Positions 1 through 6,803 of a DNA stretch of 15,058 bases are shown one piece after another. The translations under genes were made by a program, and so were the position numbers. Position 1 is the first letter of the stretch; each line of letters opens with the position of its first letter. The stretch comes from Alphaproteobacteria bacterium (GTDB taxonomy: Bacteria > Pseudomonadota > Alphaproteobacteria > Micropepsales > Micropepsaceae): positions 1 to 15,058 of the forward strand of contig CANBZE010000014.1 of NCBI GenBank assembly GCA_947373775.1, read 5' to 3'. A model generated the notes under the pieces. The model ran no database searches and was not told where the DNA came from. It was given only the letters and a program-made list of their open reading frames with translations.

Positions 1-1127
1 CCCGATTCATGGATCAGGCGGGAATATTCCTGGTAGCGCGGGCCGACGGGCCCGAACATCTCGCGCGTCATCACTTCGGAAAAACCGATGATGGCGTTCA
101 GCGGCGTGCGCAGCTCATGACTCATATTGGCCAGGAAACGCGACTTGGCGCGGTTGGCGGCCAGCGCCGCATCGCGCGCTTCCACCAGCGCGCCTTCCTG
201 CTGCTTGCGCTCGGAAATGTCGCGGGTCACCGCCACGATGTCGGCCGGCTCGCCGGCGCTTTCGCGCGCCGGGCGGCAGCGTATTTCCGCCCACACGAAA
301 TGACCGTCCTTGTGGCGCAGCCGCACTTCGGCGCTGCCGGCGCGGCCGTGATAGCTGGATTCCATCAGTGCCGCCTGCACCGCGTCCAGATCGTCGGGAT
401 GCACGATCGCCGGCATCGGCTGGCCCAATATTTCATCGGGCAGCCGTCCCAGCAGCGCAACCGTCGCGGGGCTGGCGAAGCGGATGCGGCCGTCGGGCGA
501 ATGGCGGGTGATCAGGTCCATCGCATTGTCGGCCAGGAAACGGTACATCGCCGCGCCCTGCGCTGCGGCGGCATCGGCGGCGCGCTGGCGGTCCTGGGCG
601 GCGGCGGCGATCAACACCGCCTGCACCAAAGCCGCCAGCACCGAACAGGCATAGATTTCCCACAAGGGCAGCGCACCCGGATATGTCAGCCGCGACACGG
701 GCAGATGGCCCAGCGCCTGGACACAAGCCACGATCAGGAGCGCCGCGCCCGCCGCCAAGCCTGCGCGCACCACGGCCGGGCGGCCGCCCGACAGCGCGCC
801 TTCGGCGGGCACCAGCGCGAACCACACCACCAGCGGCGATGCCATCCCGCCGGTCAGCAGCGCCAGATATCCGATCAACGCGGCAAAGCCCGCCAGCCCG
901 ATCTGTTCCAGCCGGGCCAGCGGCACAGAGGTCAGTCCCAGGATCGCCAGCACACCCGGCGCAGCCAATCCGGCAAGGGCGATGGCCTCGGCCAGGTCGG
1001 GACGGCCCGCCACGCCGAAAAAGGCCAGACCCAGCGCCACGCCCACACTGGCCTTGGCGGCCTGCACCAGCACGAACTGCCGGCGCTGCGTTTTGGGGTC
1101 TGAAATGCTGTTTGTGTTAATGGCCAT
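1..1127 (-). CDS. Membrane-bound PAS sensor histidine kinase (N-terminal 375 residues, cut by window edge)
   Basis: The reading frame opens at an ATG at 1127 and stays open to base 1, so the ATPase half of the kinase lies outside the window. Residues about 20-175 are hydrophobic, with roughly five or six membrane segments and no large periplasmic loop, which suggests sensing within the membrane. A PAS domain follows at about 195-305, ending in a typical PAC sequence ([13 protein letters not shown]). The HisKA region begins near 325, with the H-box [20 protein letters not shown] and phospho-accepting His337. The next residues ([13 protein letters not shown], then [12 protein letters not shown]) resemble the alphaproteobacterial PleC/DivJ/PdhS group of kinases; from family knowledge, many of these act on DivK-like receivers. 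That partner is an inference here. A purine-rich GAGG lies about 13 bases before the ATG, so the ribosome site is weak. The gene is divergent from the second kinase at 1392. Confidence 0.9.
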   Translation of the reverse strand, partial: MAINTNSISDPKTQRRQFVLVQAAKASVGVALGLAFFGVAGRPDLAEAIALAGLAAPGVLAILGLTSVPLARLEQIGLAGFAALIGYLALLTGGMASPLVVWFALVPAEGALSGGRPAVVRAGLAAGAALLIVACVQALGHLPVSRLTYPGALPLWEIYACSVLAALVQAVLIAAAAQDRQRAADAAAAQGAAMYRFLADNAMDLITRHSPDGRIRFASPATVALLGRLPDEILGQPMPAIVHPDDLDAVQAALMESSYHGRAGSAEVRLRHKDGHFVWAEIRCRPARESAGEPADIVAVTRDISERKQQEGALVEARDAALAANRAKSRFLANMSHELRTPLNAIIGFSEVMTREMFGPVGPRYQEYSRLIHES

Positions 1128-1391
1128 TAAGCTTTGCCGCCTCGCGCAGGCAGTGTCGGTCTCACAGACTTAACGAAACCTGAAGCGTGGCTCCCGCCGT
1201 TCAGTTTTCCACAAGGATTGAATTTCAACTGGCTTGGGGGAACCGCGCTTCATTTTCGTGGCAAGAATGCCGCGATTCGGCTGCCAAAGGCGACGCATCC
1301 GTCCAATGGTACACAGCGATGTTGTCAGCCCTAACCAATCCGCAAGGCAAACCCAGCATTATGCAGGCTCGAACGGTCGCCAGCACAGGGA
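1128..1391. other. Divergent intergenic region between two histidine kinase genes
   Basis: The 264 bases between the two divergent kinase starts must hold promoters for both. I could not recognise a convincing -35/-10 pair on either strand, nor an EcfG (GGAAC-N16-17-CGTT) or sigma-54 motif. Short open frames cross this region on both strands, but none has a ribosome site or a protein-like composition. A TTAAC half-site resembling half of a CtrA box occurs near 1169 without a partner. Confidence 0.5.
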
Positions 1392-2999
1392 ATGGCCTTG
1401 GTTCAGCACGCGCATTTGGCACACACGCGGGACACCGAAGACGCCGCGGCGCTTCTGGCGGCGCTGGACTGTCTGCGTTGCGCCATCACCATCTTCGACG
1501 CTGCCGGCCGGCTGGTGCACGCCAATGCCCATCTCAATTACCTGTTCCGTTCCTTCCCGCCGCACCAAACCCTGGTGGGGCATACTTATGAAGAGCTGAT
1601 CCGGCTGGAGATCGAGGGCGGCGAGATCGCCGCTTCCGCGCTGGCGGGCGGCGCCCAACCTTTCATCGCGCGGCGACTGCGCCAATTGAAGAAGAATGAA
1701 TTCGCGCCTTTGGACGTGCCGCTGTCCGGCCACCGGGTGGTGGAGATCAAGGCCCGCCGCGACCCCAGCGGCCGCATCGTGCTGCTGTGGAGCGATGTCA
1801 CCGCCGCCCGCGCGCAGATGGCGCGGCTGCAGGAAGCGGTCACTCTGTCGGCGGAGGCCTTCGCCTTCTATGACACCAATGACAAGCTGATCCTGGCCAA
1901 TGAGCTGTACGCCCATCTGTGCGGGGTGAAGACCCTGGACCAGCTCATGGGCAAGACCTTTCCGGAAATCGCCGCCCAGGGCGCCTATAGCGGCCGCATC
2001 GTGCTGGACGAAACGCCGGAGCGCTGGCTGGAGCGGCGCCTCAAGAGTCACCAGGACACCGCCGGCGCAACGACCATCCGTACCAGTACGGGCGAAGCCT
2101 ATCTGGTGCGCGACCGCTCCAGCCCCAGCGGCGGACGGGTGATGATCTTCACCGATGTCACCGACAAGGTGCGCGCCGAAACCGCGCTGGCCGAGCAGGA
2201 ACATGCCCTTGCCGACGCCAATGCCCAGGCCGAAAAGCAGCAATCCTACCTGGCCGACCTCGCGCACCGGCTGGACCAGACCAGCGCCAGCGTGAACAGC
2301 GCCAAGACCACGCTTTTGCGCACCATGGGCCATGAACTGAAGACGCCGCTGAACGCCATCCTGGGCTTTTCAGATTTGATGGCGACGCTTGCCGAAAACA
2401 TGACGCCCGCCCAGATCCGCGAATATGCCGGGCTGGTGCACCAGGGCGGTGACAACCTGCTCAAGATGATCAACCAGATCATGGACCTGACCAAGATCTC
2501 GGCCGGCCGCTATGACCTGCGCCTGACGCCGATGGATGCAGGCGGGGTGCTGTGGATGACGCGCGAGGTCTTCCTGTCGCGGGCCACGGCGCGCGGCATC
2601 GAGATTGATGCCGACCGCTGCCCGGTGGGTCTGATGGTCCAGGCCGATGAAACGGTCTTCACCGCCATGATGCATGCGTTGATGGTGAATGCCGTCAGCT
2701 TCACCACCGGCAACAGGATCACCCTGTCGGCCGGCGCCACCGAAGCGGGCATCACGGTCACTGTGGAAGACAATGGCGACGGCGTAGCGGCGGACGACCT
2801 GGCCCGCATCCTGGAACCGTTCGAACATGCCGGCCGCAGCGAAGGCGCCCATCACACCAAGGGCGCAGGGCTGGGCCTCACGCTCATCAAGGCTTTTGCC
2901 GAACTGCATGGCGGTGCCCTGGAACTGGACAGCCGCCCTGGTGAAGGCTTCCGCGCCACGGTGCTGCTGCCGCCGGCGCCGCTTCCCGCCGCCTCTTAA
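1392..2999 (+). CDS. Soluble double-PAS sensor histidine kinase
   Basis: This 535-residue protein has no signal peptide or membrane segment and is predicted cytoplasmic. Two PAS-like domains lie at about 22-138 and 146-256; the first ends in LLWSDVTAAR and the second in MIFTDVTDKV. A charged, Gln/Ala-rich coiled coil (about 257-305) leads into HisKA, with H-box LLRTMGHELKTPLNAILGFS and phospho-accepting His314. The HATPase_c domain (about 415-528) shows the N-box asparagine at 433 (MVNAVSFT), G1 DNGDG (460-464), F-box LEPFEH and G2 GAGLGL (491-496), so it looks active. The N-box lacks the usual Lys after NAV. ATG 1392 is the first start after an in-frame stop at 1332; the purine run AGGGA directly abuts it, so translation may be weak. 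No cognate response regulator is adjacent; the nearest receiver-like gene (4237) is degenerate. Confidence 0.93.
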   Translation: MALVQHAHLAHTRDTEDAAALLAALDCLRCAITIFDAAGRLVHANAHLNYLFRSFPPHQTLVGHTYEELIRLEIEGGEIAASALAGGAQPFIARRLRQLKKNEFAPLDVPLSGHRVVEIKARRDPSGRIVLLWSDVTAARAQMARLQEAVTLSAEAFAFYDTNDKLILANELYAHLCGVKTLDQLMGKTFPEIAAQGAYSGRIVLDETPERWLERRLKSHQDTAGATTIRTSTGEAYLVRDRSSPSGGRVMIFTDVTDKVRAETALAEQEHALADANAQAEKQQSYLADLAHRLDQTSASVNSAKTTLLRTMGHELKTPLNAILGFSDLMATLAENMTPAQIREYAGLVHQGGDNLLKMINQIMDLTKISAGRYDLRLTPMDAGGVLWMTREVFLSRATARGIEIDADRCPVGLMVQADETVFTAMMHALMVNAVSFTTGNRITLSAGATEAGITVTVEDNGDGVAADDLARILEPFEHAGRSEGAHHTKGAGLGLTLIKAFAELHGGALELDSRPGEGFRATVLLPPAPLPAAS

Positions 3000-3144
3000 A
3001 CAGCAGGTCGCACGCGTTGCCACGCTGACGCCAGCAACCCTCGCTCCGCTCGGCCGGGCGATGCTCCCGGCCCCAATTTCGCCCCGGATATAAAGCCTTT
3101 TCAGCGAAAGGCGCCCCGCGCGGCCCGCAGATTAACGTCAATTC

Positions 3145-3161
3145 AAATTTTCGGAAAATTT
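3145..3161. repeat. AT-rich inverted repeat, 7-bp arms
   Basis: AAATTTT and AAAATTT face each other across a CGG spacer. It lies about 180 bases upstream of the gene at 3340. It could be a protein-binding dyad or a small hairpin; no family motif is recognised. Confidence 0.5.
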
Positions 3162-3172
3162 TAAGTACATCT

Positions 3173-3199
3173 GATTCAAACACGCCGCGCTTTTGAATC
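3173..3199. repeat. 8-bp inverted repeat containing two GANTC sites
   Basis: GATTCAAA (3173-3180) and TTTGAATC (3192-3199) are exact inverse complements separated by 11 bases. Each arm begins or ends with GANTC, the methylation target of the alphaproteobacterial CcrM enzyme. The 19-base centre-to-centre spacing, about two helical turns, would suit a dimeric regulator, but that is an inference. Confidence 0.55.
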
Positions 3200-3256
3200 G
3201 AAGCGAAACGTTCCCGGCAGCCTTGCGTTATCGCTGGCATGAAGAACGGCCAGTTA

Positions 3257-3275
3257 GTTTCAAATTTAAAGAAAC
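3257..3275. repeat. Small AT-rich inverted repeat in leader of the gene at 3340
   Basis: GTTTC and GAAAC flank AAATTTAAA; flanking TTA and TAA could extend the pairing after a three-base bulge. It lies 65 bases before the start codon and may be an RNA hairpin in the leader or an operator half. Confidence 0.35.
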
Positions 3276-3339
3276 AACTAAGCGCCCGGCAAAGGGGTGC
3301 ACGCAATGCTGCTCGTGTGGAAACACCGAAGGGCATGTC

Positions 3340-3642
3340 ATGATTTTCCGGGCTGTATTTTGGATCGGTCTTGTGTCGTTGTTGACGCCGCATGAGCCCG
3401 ATCTTGGCCTGGGACGCCCGGGCGCCGGCACACTGCTAACCTCCCCCGCCATGATCCAGTCCGCCGCTAGCGGTCTCTCGCGGATGGGCACGGATTGTGG
3501 TTCAGCATGTGCCGGCGGCCTCGGCATCCTTTCGGTGTTCCACCTCAATTCCGACAGCCGCGTGGCCGAGGGTCTGGCCGACGTAAAGGCCCAGATCAGG
3601 GCCGATCAGCAAGCCCGCGCCGCGCGCGCCCGGCCCATCTAG
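3340..3642 (+). CDS. Small membrane-anchored protein, DUF5330-like
   Basis: The protein has 100 residues. It opens with MIFRAVFWIGLVSLL, one N-terminal membrane segment or uncleaved signal anchor, then a soluble part with two close cysteines (Cys53, Cys57) and an Arg/Ala-rich helical tail. The pattern of a short AFW-containing membrane anchor, a proline-terminated helix and a small Cys-bearing domain resembles the alphaproteobacterial DUF5330 family, whose function is unknown; this match is from memory and is not certain. ATG 3340 is chosen because GAAGGG lies six bases upstream, whereas an in-frame upstream start at 3193 has no ribosome site and would precede the membrane segment with a charged, non-signal sequence. 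A strong hairpin at 3666-3701 follows the stop. Confidence 0.75.
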   Translation: MIFRAVFWIGLVSLLTPHEPDLGLGRPGAGTLLTSPAMIQSAASGLSRMGTDCGSACAGGLGILSVFHLNSDSRVAEGLADVKAQIRADQQARAARARPI

Positions 3643-3665
3643 TACCCGAAGGATTGCCCAGACTG

Positions 3666-3701
3666 CATAAGGGCCGGGCGCGCAAGCGTCCGGCCCTTAT
3701 G
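3666..3701. terminator. Strong hairpin between convergent genes (bidirectional terminator candidate)
   Basis: CATAAGGGCCGG (3666-3677) pairs perfectly with CCGGCCCTTATG (3690-3701). The interior can add three more pairs, one of them G-T, leaving a six-base loop. It lies 23 bases after the stop of the gene ending at 3642 and four bases beyond the stop of the lipoprotein gene read from the other strand. The T-tract is weak on the + strand (GTCATTTAAA) and on the - strand, so it may act with Rho. Confidence 0.7.
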
Positions 3702-3705
3702 TCAT

Positions 3706-4155
3706 TTAAAGCCCGCGCGGGCGTCCGCCATTGCCGGGATTCTGATCCGGAACGGGACCGCTGGGTATCACCCCCGGCAGGTTGCCGCCGGAATAGCCGC
3801 TGCTGCGGCAGGCGCGGATGCCGCGGTCCCAGCCGACATGATAGGCGCGGTTGCTCTCATACTGCTTGTCGTCGCGCACGATGGTGTCGTCATGGCGCTT
3901 GTTGGCGTCGGGGCCATACGCACTATTGCAGCCATCCTGGTAGCCGACCTTGTAGTCCGGCGACTTGCGCAGCTTCTGTATCTCCTTGTTCTGGAACAGG
4001 CCACAGGCCGTCAGCGGCAACAGCAACGCCAACAGCAATAACCTCCTCCCCTGCGCGCGCGTTAGCGCGCTTGCATGGGGGAGGTGGCTGGTCCGTAGCG
4101 ACAGCGTGCGGACGGCTCTCGAACCAGCGAAGGCCGGAGGGGAAATGGGGCGCAT
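3706..4155 (-). CDS. Small lipoprotein with repeat-encoded N-terminus
   Basis: The protein has 149 residues from ATG 4155. A lipoprotein signal is clear: GRRLLLLALLLPLTAC, with a lipobox and lipid-accepting Cys51. The mature part carries two related units, YKVGYQDGC (68-76) and YHVGWDRGIRAC (105-116), giving a Y-x-x-G-aromatic-x-x-G pattern and two cysteines (76, 116) that could form a disulfide. The tail is Gly/Pro-rich. I do not recognise the function; it is predicted to be anchored to a membrane facing the periplasm. The signal peptide is oddly long, because codons about 5-38 lie inside a repeat element (4042-4145). ATG 4155 has GAAGG four bases upstream. The only alternatives are TTG codons just inside the hydrophobic core, behind a strong repeat-supplied GGGGAGGAGG, but those would lose the Arg residues needed at the start of a signal peptide. 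Confidence 0.75.
   Translation of the reverse strand: MRPISPPAFAGSRAVRTLSLRTSHLPHASALTRAQGRRLLLLALLLPLTACGLFQNKEIQKLRKSPDYKVGYQDGCNSAYGPDANKRHDDTIVRDDKQYESNRAYHVGWDRGIRACRSSGYSGGNLPGVIPSGPVPDQNPGNGGRPRGL
4042..4145 (-). repeat. Dispersed GC-rich palindromic repeat, copy 1 (inside lipoprotein 5' coding region)
   Basis: Read on the minus strand, this copy starts with CCCCTCCGGCCTTCGCT, carries a variable middle, then ATGCAAGCGCGCTAACGCG and a GGGGAGG border. Copy 2 at 4766-4887 shares the first 17 bases exactly and nearly all of the last 30, in the opposite orientation. Ends of the CCTCCCC/GGGGAGG type with GC-rich hairpin cores are typical of small non-autonomous intergenic repeats in alphaproteobacteria. 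No transposase is encoded. This copy overlaps codons for about residues 5-38 of the lipoprotein. Confidence 0.75.
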
Positions 4156-4236
4156 GGCTACCTTCGAATTAACCAGTCCTTTTTACCCCGGTTTAAAACC
4201 AAAAGGCGCAAATTCTCGCTTCTCGGGAGCGCTTTC

Positions 4237-4761
4237 ATGGAACGGACGGATTTCTCGCAACATCGTGTGCTGCTGGTGGGCCCCAAGACCCATACCCTGC
4301 AGTTGTTGCGATCGGTCATGAACATTTCCGGCGTCGGCAAGATCATCCATGTCGAGGAAGGCCGCCGCGCCCTGGAATTGCTGGGCATGGATCATTTTCA
4401 TGCCGTGTTCTACGACGAGCGGATGAACAAGGCCCATGAACGGCCATTCCTGGTGGCGGCGCGGCGCGACGAAGCCATGCTCAATCCCATGCTGCCCATT
4501 TTCGAATTCCAGGAACGCGCCCGCCGCCGCAATGTGGAAAAAGCGCGCGATCTTGGTGTCACCGATGTGCTGACCGTCCCGATCAGCCCCAGGACCCTGG
4601 TGACCAAGCTGCAGGTGGCGACCCATTCGCCGCGGCCCTTTATCGTGTCCAACGAATTTTTCGGCCCCGACAGGCGCGCCAAGGCGCGGCCCGCCTATTA
4701 CGGCTCGGACCGCCGCAAGCGCCTCGCCAAGAAGACCAAGGTCGACTTCACCGCGATTTGA
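4237..4761 (+). CDS. Degenerate response-regulator receiver protein with FGPDRR tail
   Basis: The protein has 174 residues. The first 125 or so match a CheY-like fold: RVLLVGPKTHTLQLLRSVM as the first strand and helix, HAVFYDERM carrying Asp60 at the phospho-acceptor position, and DVLTVPISPRTL where a receiver usually has the KP motif. Key residues are missing: the acidic pair after strand 1 is replaced by VGP, the Ser/Thr switch strand reads MLPIFEF, and the conserved Lys is Val. It is therefore probably a pseudo-receiver that binds a partner without normal phosphorylation. The C-terminus carries FFGPDRR (141-147) and YYGSDRRKR (154-162), a doubled basic motif seen after receivers in many alphaproteobacteria. 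ATG 4237 has GGGAG seven bases upstream. The gene is divergent from the lipoprotein gene, with 81 bases between them. Confidence 0.8.
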   Translation: MERTDFSQHRVLLVGPKTHTLQLLRSVMNISGVGKIIHVEEGRRALELLGMDHFHAVFYDERMNKAHERPFLVAARRDEAMLNPMLPIFEFQERARRRNVEKARDLGVTDVLTVPISPRTLVTKLQVATHSPRPFIVSNEFFGPDRRAKARPAYYGSDRRKRLAKKTKVDFTAI

Positions 4762-4765
4762 CTTA

Positions 4766-4887
4766 TCCCCTCCGGCCTTCGCTCGCCCCGCGCGCGTAGC
4801 GCGCAGATATCTAAGGGGCGCTCCGCGCCCGAGGGCGAGCTACGACCACCCCCCAATGCAAGCGCGCTGACGCGCGCGCGGGGAGGA
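4766..4887 (+). repeat. Dispersed GC-rich palindromic repeat, copy 2
   Basis: It begins with CCCCTCCGGCCTTCGCT and ends with ATGCAAGCGCGCTGACGCG followed by a GGGGAGG border, matching copy 1 in inverted orientation. The middle is longer and differs, with several self-complementary stretches, such as CCCCGCGCGCGTAGCGCGC and GGGCGCTCCGCGCCC, so the transcript would fold strongly. It fills the whole gap between the pseudo-receiver stop (4761) and the rhomboid stop (4888), and may serve as their shared terminator. Confidence 0.75.
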
Positions 4888-6120
4888 TTAGCGGCAAAGC
4901 TTGGTGATGCTCAGGGTCTGCCGGGTGCGCAGGTCCAGCTCGGCATTGGCGCAGAGCGGCGCGGTGATGCCGCGCGCTTCATCCTCGCGATGCTGGAAGC
5001 GCAAGCTTACGGCCAGCAGCGCCAGGTTCCAGTCCTGGAATTCGCGGTTCATCACCGGGCTGTCGGCGCCCAGCCGCGCGGCGTCGCGGAAATAGGGCTC
5101 GGCATCGGCCACATGTTCCTGTTCCAGCAGATACAAGCCCCGGAACATATGGGCGCGCGGATCCTTGGGATACTTGTCCACCAGGGTCAGGCTGTCGGCC
5201 TTCATGGCTTCGACATCCTTGGGCATCTGCTCGGGCGGGATATAATCCATGCCGCCCTTGGCATATTGCACATAGGTGTTGCCCGACACCGCGAAGGCGG
5301 TCGTCATCAATGCGACCCAAAGCCCGGCGATGGTTGCGGCGACCGAGCGGCCGGGCAGATGATCTTCTTCATCGTTCCAGGCGATCAGGATGATGAAGGC
5401 CAGCACCGCGCCCGCCATGCAGCCGCCCAGATGGGCATTGACGTCGGTGACCGAGCCACCATGCGCCACCGCCGGCATCAGGGCCGGAAACAGCGAGCCG
5501 CCCGCCACCCGGCGCATCAAGTTTGGACGGGGGGCGCCGGCATGGAAACTGAGAGTGAACAGCGCCGCCAGGGTGGCCATGATGGCGCCCGAAGCACCCA
5601 CTGACAGCGCGTCGGGCGCATTCAGCATGGTGGACAGCACCGCGCCCGCGAAGCCGCCGGTGAAGTAGATCGCGGCGAACCAGCCGATGCCGACCATCGG
5701 CTCCAGCAGGAAGCCCACGATCAAAAGGGTGATGAGATTGCCGATCAGGTGGTCGGGCGAGCCATGCAGGGTGGTGGCGGTGAACAGGCGCCACCATTCG
5801 CCCTGATCCAGCACCTGGATGCGATCGGACGCGCCCATCGCCAAAAGGGTGAAATGGCCGGGCGAATAAGTGCCCATCCGGTCGGTGGCGGCCCGCAATT
5901 CGCTCAGGAAACGCGCCACCAAAATGGCGCTGACGGTGAGGGTGAACCAAGGAATGCGGGCCAGCAGCCGCGCCACAAGACCGGGCGGGGCCTTGGCTTC
6001 CGGCGCGGCATCGGGCGCAGCGCGGCGGGCCGCGACCGGCGGGATCCGGGCGGCGGCGCGTTTTCCAAATGTTGCAGACAAAAAACCCCCACGGCCCGGT
6101 GAGCCGTGAGGATAGGCCAT
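4888..6120 (-). CDS. Rhomboid-family intramembrane serine protease with C-terminal helical tail
   Basis: The protein has 410 residues. A basic, Ala/Pro-rich cytosolic N-terminus (1-50) precedes about seven membrane segments. The rhomboid signature is complete: an HGSPDHLIGN segment (119-128) with His124 and Asn128 in the oxyanion-side HxxxN motif, the nucleophile Ser177 in GASG (175-178), and the catalytic base His230 in NAHLGGCMAG. It should cleave membrane proteins within or near their transmembrane helices in the inner membrane; the substrate is unknown. After the last membrane helix (about 258-280) comes a soluble tail of about 130 residues with TPR-like helical pairs (KYPKDPRAHMFRGLYLLEQ, then EPYFRDAARLG). 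The ATG at 6120 has a weak GGAAAG upstream. It lies 47 bases downstream of sodB on the same strand, so the two are probably co-transcribed. Its stop abuts repeat copy 2. Confidence 0.92.
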   Translation of the reverse strand: MAYPHGSPGRGGFLSATFGKRAAARIPPVAARRAAPDAAPEAKAPPGLVARLLARIPWFTLTVSAILVARFLSELRAATDRMGTYSPGHFTLLAMGASDRIQVLDQGEWWRLFTATTLHGSPDHLIGNLITLLIVGFLLEPMVGIGWFAAIYFTGGFAGAVLSTMLNAPDALSVGASGAIMATLAALFTLSFHAGAPRPNLMRRVAGGSLFPALMPAVAHGGSVTDVNAHLGGCMAGAVLAFIILIAWNDEEDHLPGRSVAATIAGLWVALMTTAFAVSGNTYVQYAKGGMDYIPPEQMPKDVEAMKADSLTLVDKYPKDPRAHMFRGLYLLEQEHVADAEPYFRDAARLGADSPVMNREFQDWNLALLAVSLRFQHREDEARGITAPLCANAELDLRTRQTLSITKLCR

Positions 6121-6167
6121 TCTGGCTTTCCACCCGGTAAAGCCGAAGCGTTAAAAGCCGGGAAACT

Positions 6168-6803
6168 CTATTCCGCAGCGGCCCTGACCGCGTGGTCTTC
6201 CTTGGTCAGGTTCTCGGCCGCGAAATCCCAGTTCAGGATCTTGCCCAGGACGCTTTCCAGGTATTTGGGCCGCGCATTCTGGTAGTCGAGATAATAGGCA
6301 TGCTCCCACACATCCACGGTGAGCAGACAATTGATGCCCTTGGCCATCGGGGTTTCAGCGTTGGCGGTTTTCTCGATCGCAAGCTTGCCGCCCTTGCTGA
6401 CCAGCCAGGCCCAACCGGACCCGAACTGGGTCTTGCCGGCTTCGGCGAGTTGGGCGATCAGCGTGTCCTTGCTGCCGAACGCCGCGGTGATGGCGCTGTC
6501 CAGTTCGCCGCCGGCTTCGGTCCTAGACGGTGTCAGGCTGCGCCAGTAGAAATCGTGATTCCACATTTGCGCGGCATTGTTGAAGATCTGCTTGTCCTTT
6601 GCCTCGGAAGCGCCGGCAGTCTTGCGCACGATTTCTTCCAGCTTCAGTTGCGCATACGGCGTGCCGTCCACCAGCTTGTTGAGCGTGTCCACATAGGTCT
6701 GGTGATGCTTGTGATAGTGAAACTTGATGGTCTGCGCGGAAATGGTGGGGGCCAGGGCGTCTTCGTCCCAGGGCAACGGGGCAAGTTTAAAGGGGGCGGG
6801 CAT
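6168..6803 (-). CDS. sodB: Superoxide dismutase, iron type
   Basis: This 211-residue cytoplasmic enzyme converts superoxide to oxygen and hydrogen peroxide. All four metal ligands are visible: His29 in FHYHKHH, His83 in WNHDFYW, and Asp164 and His168 in DVWEHAY. Gln79 in NNAAQMWNH and the GSGWAWL segment point to the Fe-using rather than the Mn-using branch; metal use is inferred from family rules. There is no signal peptide. The length fits the family (about 190-215). ATG 6803 is supported by a strong AAGGAG six to seven bases upstream. It is the first gene of a probable two-gene unit with the rhomboid protease, and the 319-base upstream region must hold the promoter. No Fur- or Irr-type box is recognisable by eye. 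Confidence 0.96.
   Translation of the reverse strand: MPAPFKLAPLPWDEDALAPTISAQTIKFHYHKHHQTYVDTLNKLVDGTPYAQLKLEEIVRKTAGASEAKDKQIFNNAAQMWNHDFYWRSLTPSRTEAGGELDSAITAAFGSKDTLIAQLAEAGKTQFGSGWAWLVSKGGKLAIEKTANAETPMAKGINCLLTVDVWEHAYYLDYQNARPKYLESVLGKILNWDFAAENLTKEDHAVRAAAE

Larger units (their letters stand above)
3000..3339. other. Intergenic region, GC-rich hairpins then an AT-rich dyad-rich stretch
   Basis: This 340-base gap holds no credible gene. Its left part has two short GC-rich hairpins after the kinase stop: GGCCGGG/CCCGGCC (3052-3072, 7-base loop) and GCCTTT/AAAGGC (3095-3112). Neither has a T-tract, so neither is a convincing intrinsic terminator. From about 3133 to 3290 the base composition turns sharply AT-rich, and three separate inverted repeats occur (listed separately). 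This probably is the promoter and leader of the small gene at 3340. An open frame from 3193 continuous with that gene lacks a ribosome site and a protein-like composition, so I treat it as leader. Confidence 0.6.

Noticed and set aside
9..1103. Long open frame on the + strand (364 residues)
   Set aside because: It is rich in Arg, His and Gln with no domain pattern and lies exactly opposite the histidine kinase frame, whose PAS and H-box motifs are unmistakable.
1128..1391. CtrA binding site
   Set aside because: Only isolated TTAA half-sites occur here and elsewhere (for example near 4171 and 10434); none has a second TTAA seven bases away.
1359..2333. Long open frame on the - strand (324 residues)
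   Set aside because: Antisense to the double-PAS kinase, low-complexity Gly/Gln/His-rich composition, no domain.
3000..3120. Intrinsic terminator after the double-PAS kinase
   Set aside because: Two GC-rich hairpins are present, but neither is followed by a T-tract, so they are noted only as hairpins.
3193..3339. Upstream extension of the DUF5330-like gene
   Set aside because: No ribosome site, and it would place 49 charged residues before a normal N-terminal membrane anchor; ATG 3340 has GAAGGG at the right distance.
4766..4887. CRISPR array or insertion sequence
   Set aside because: There are only two copies of the repeat, inverted and far apart, with no regular spacers and no transposase frame.
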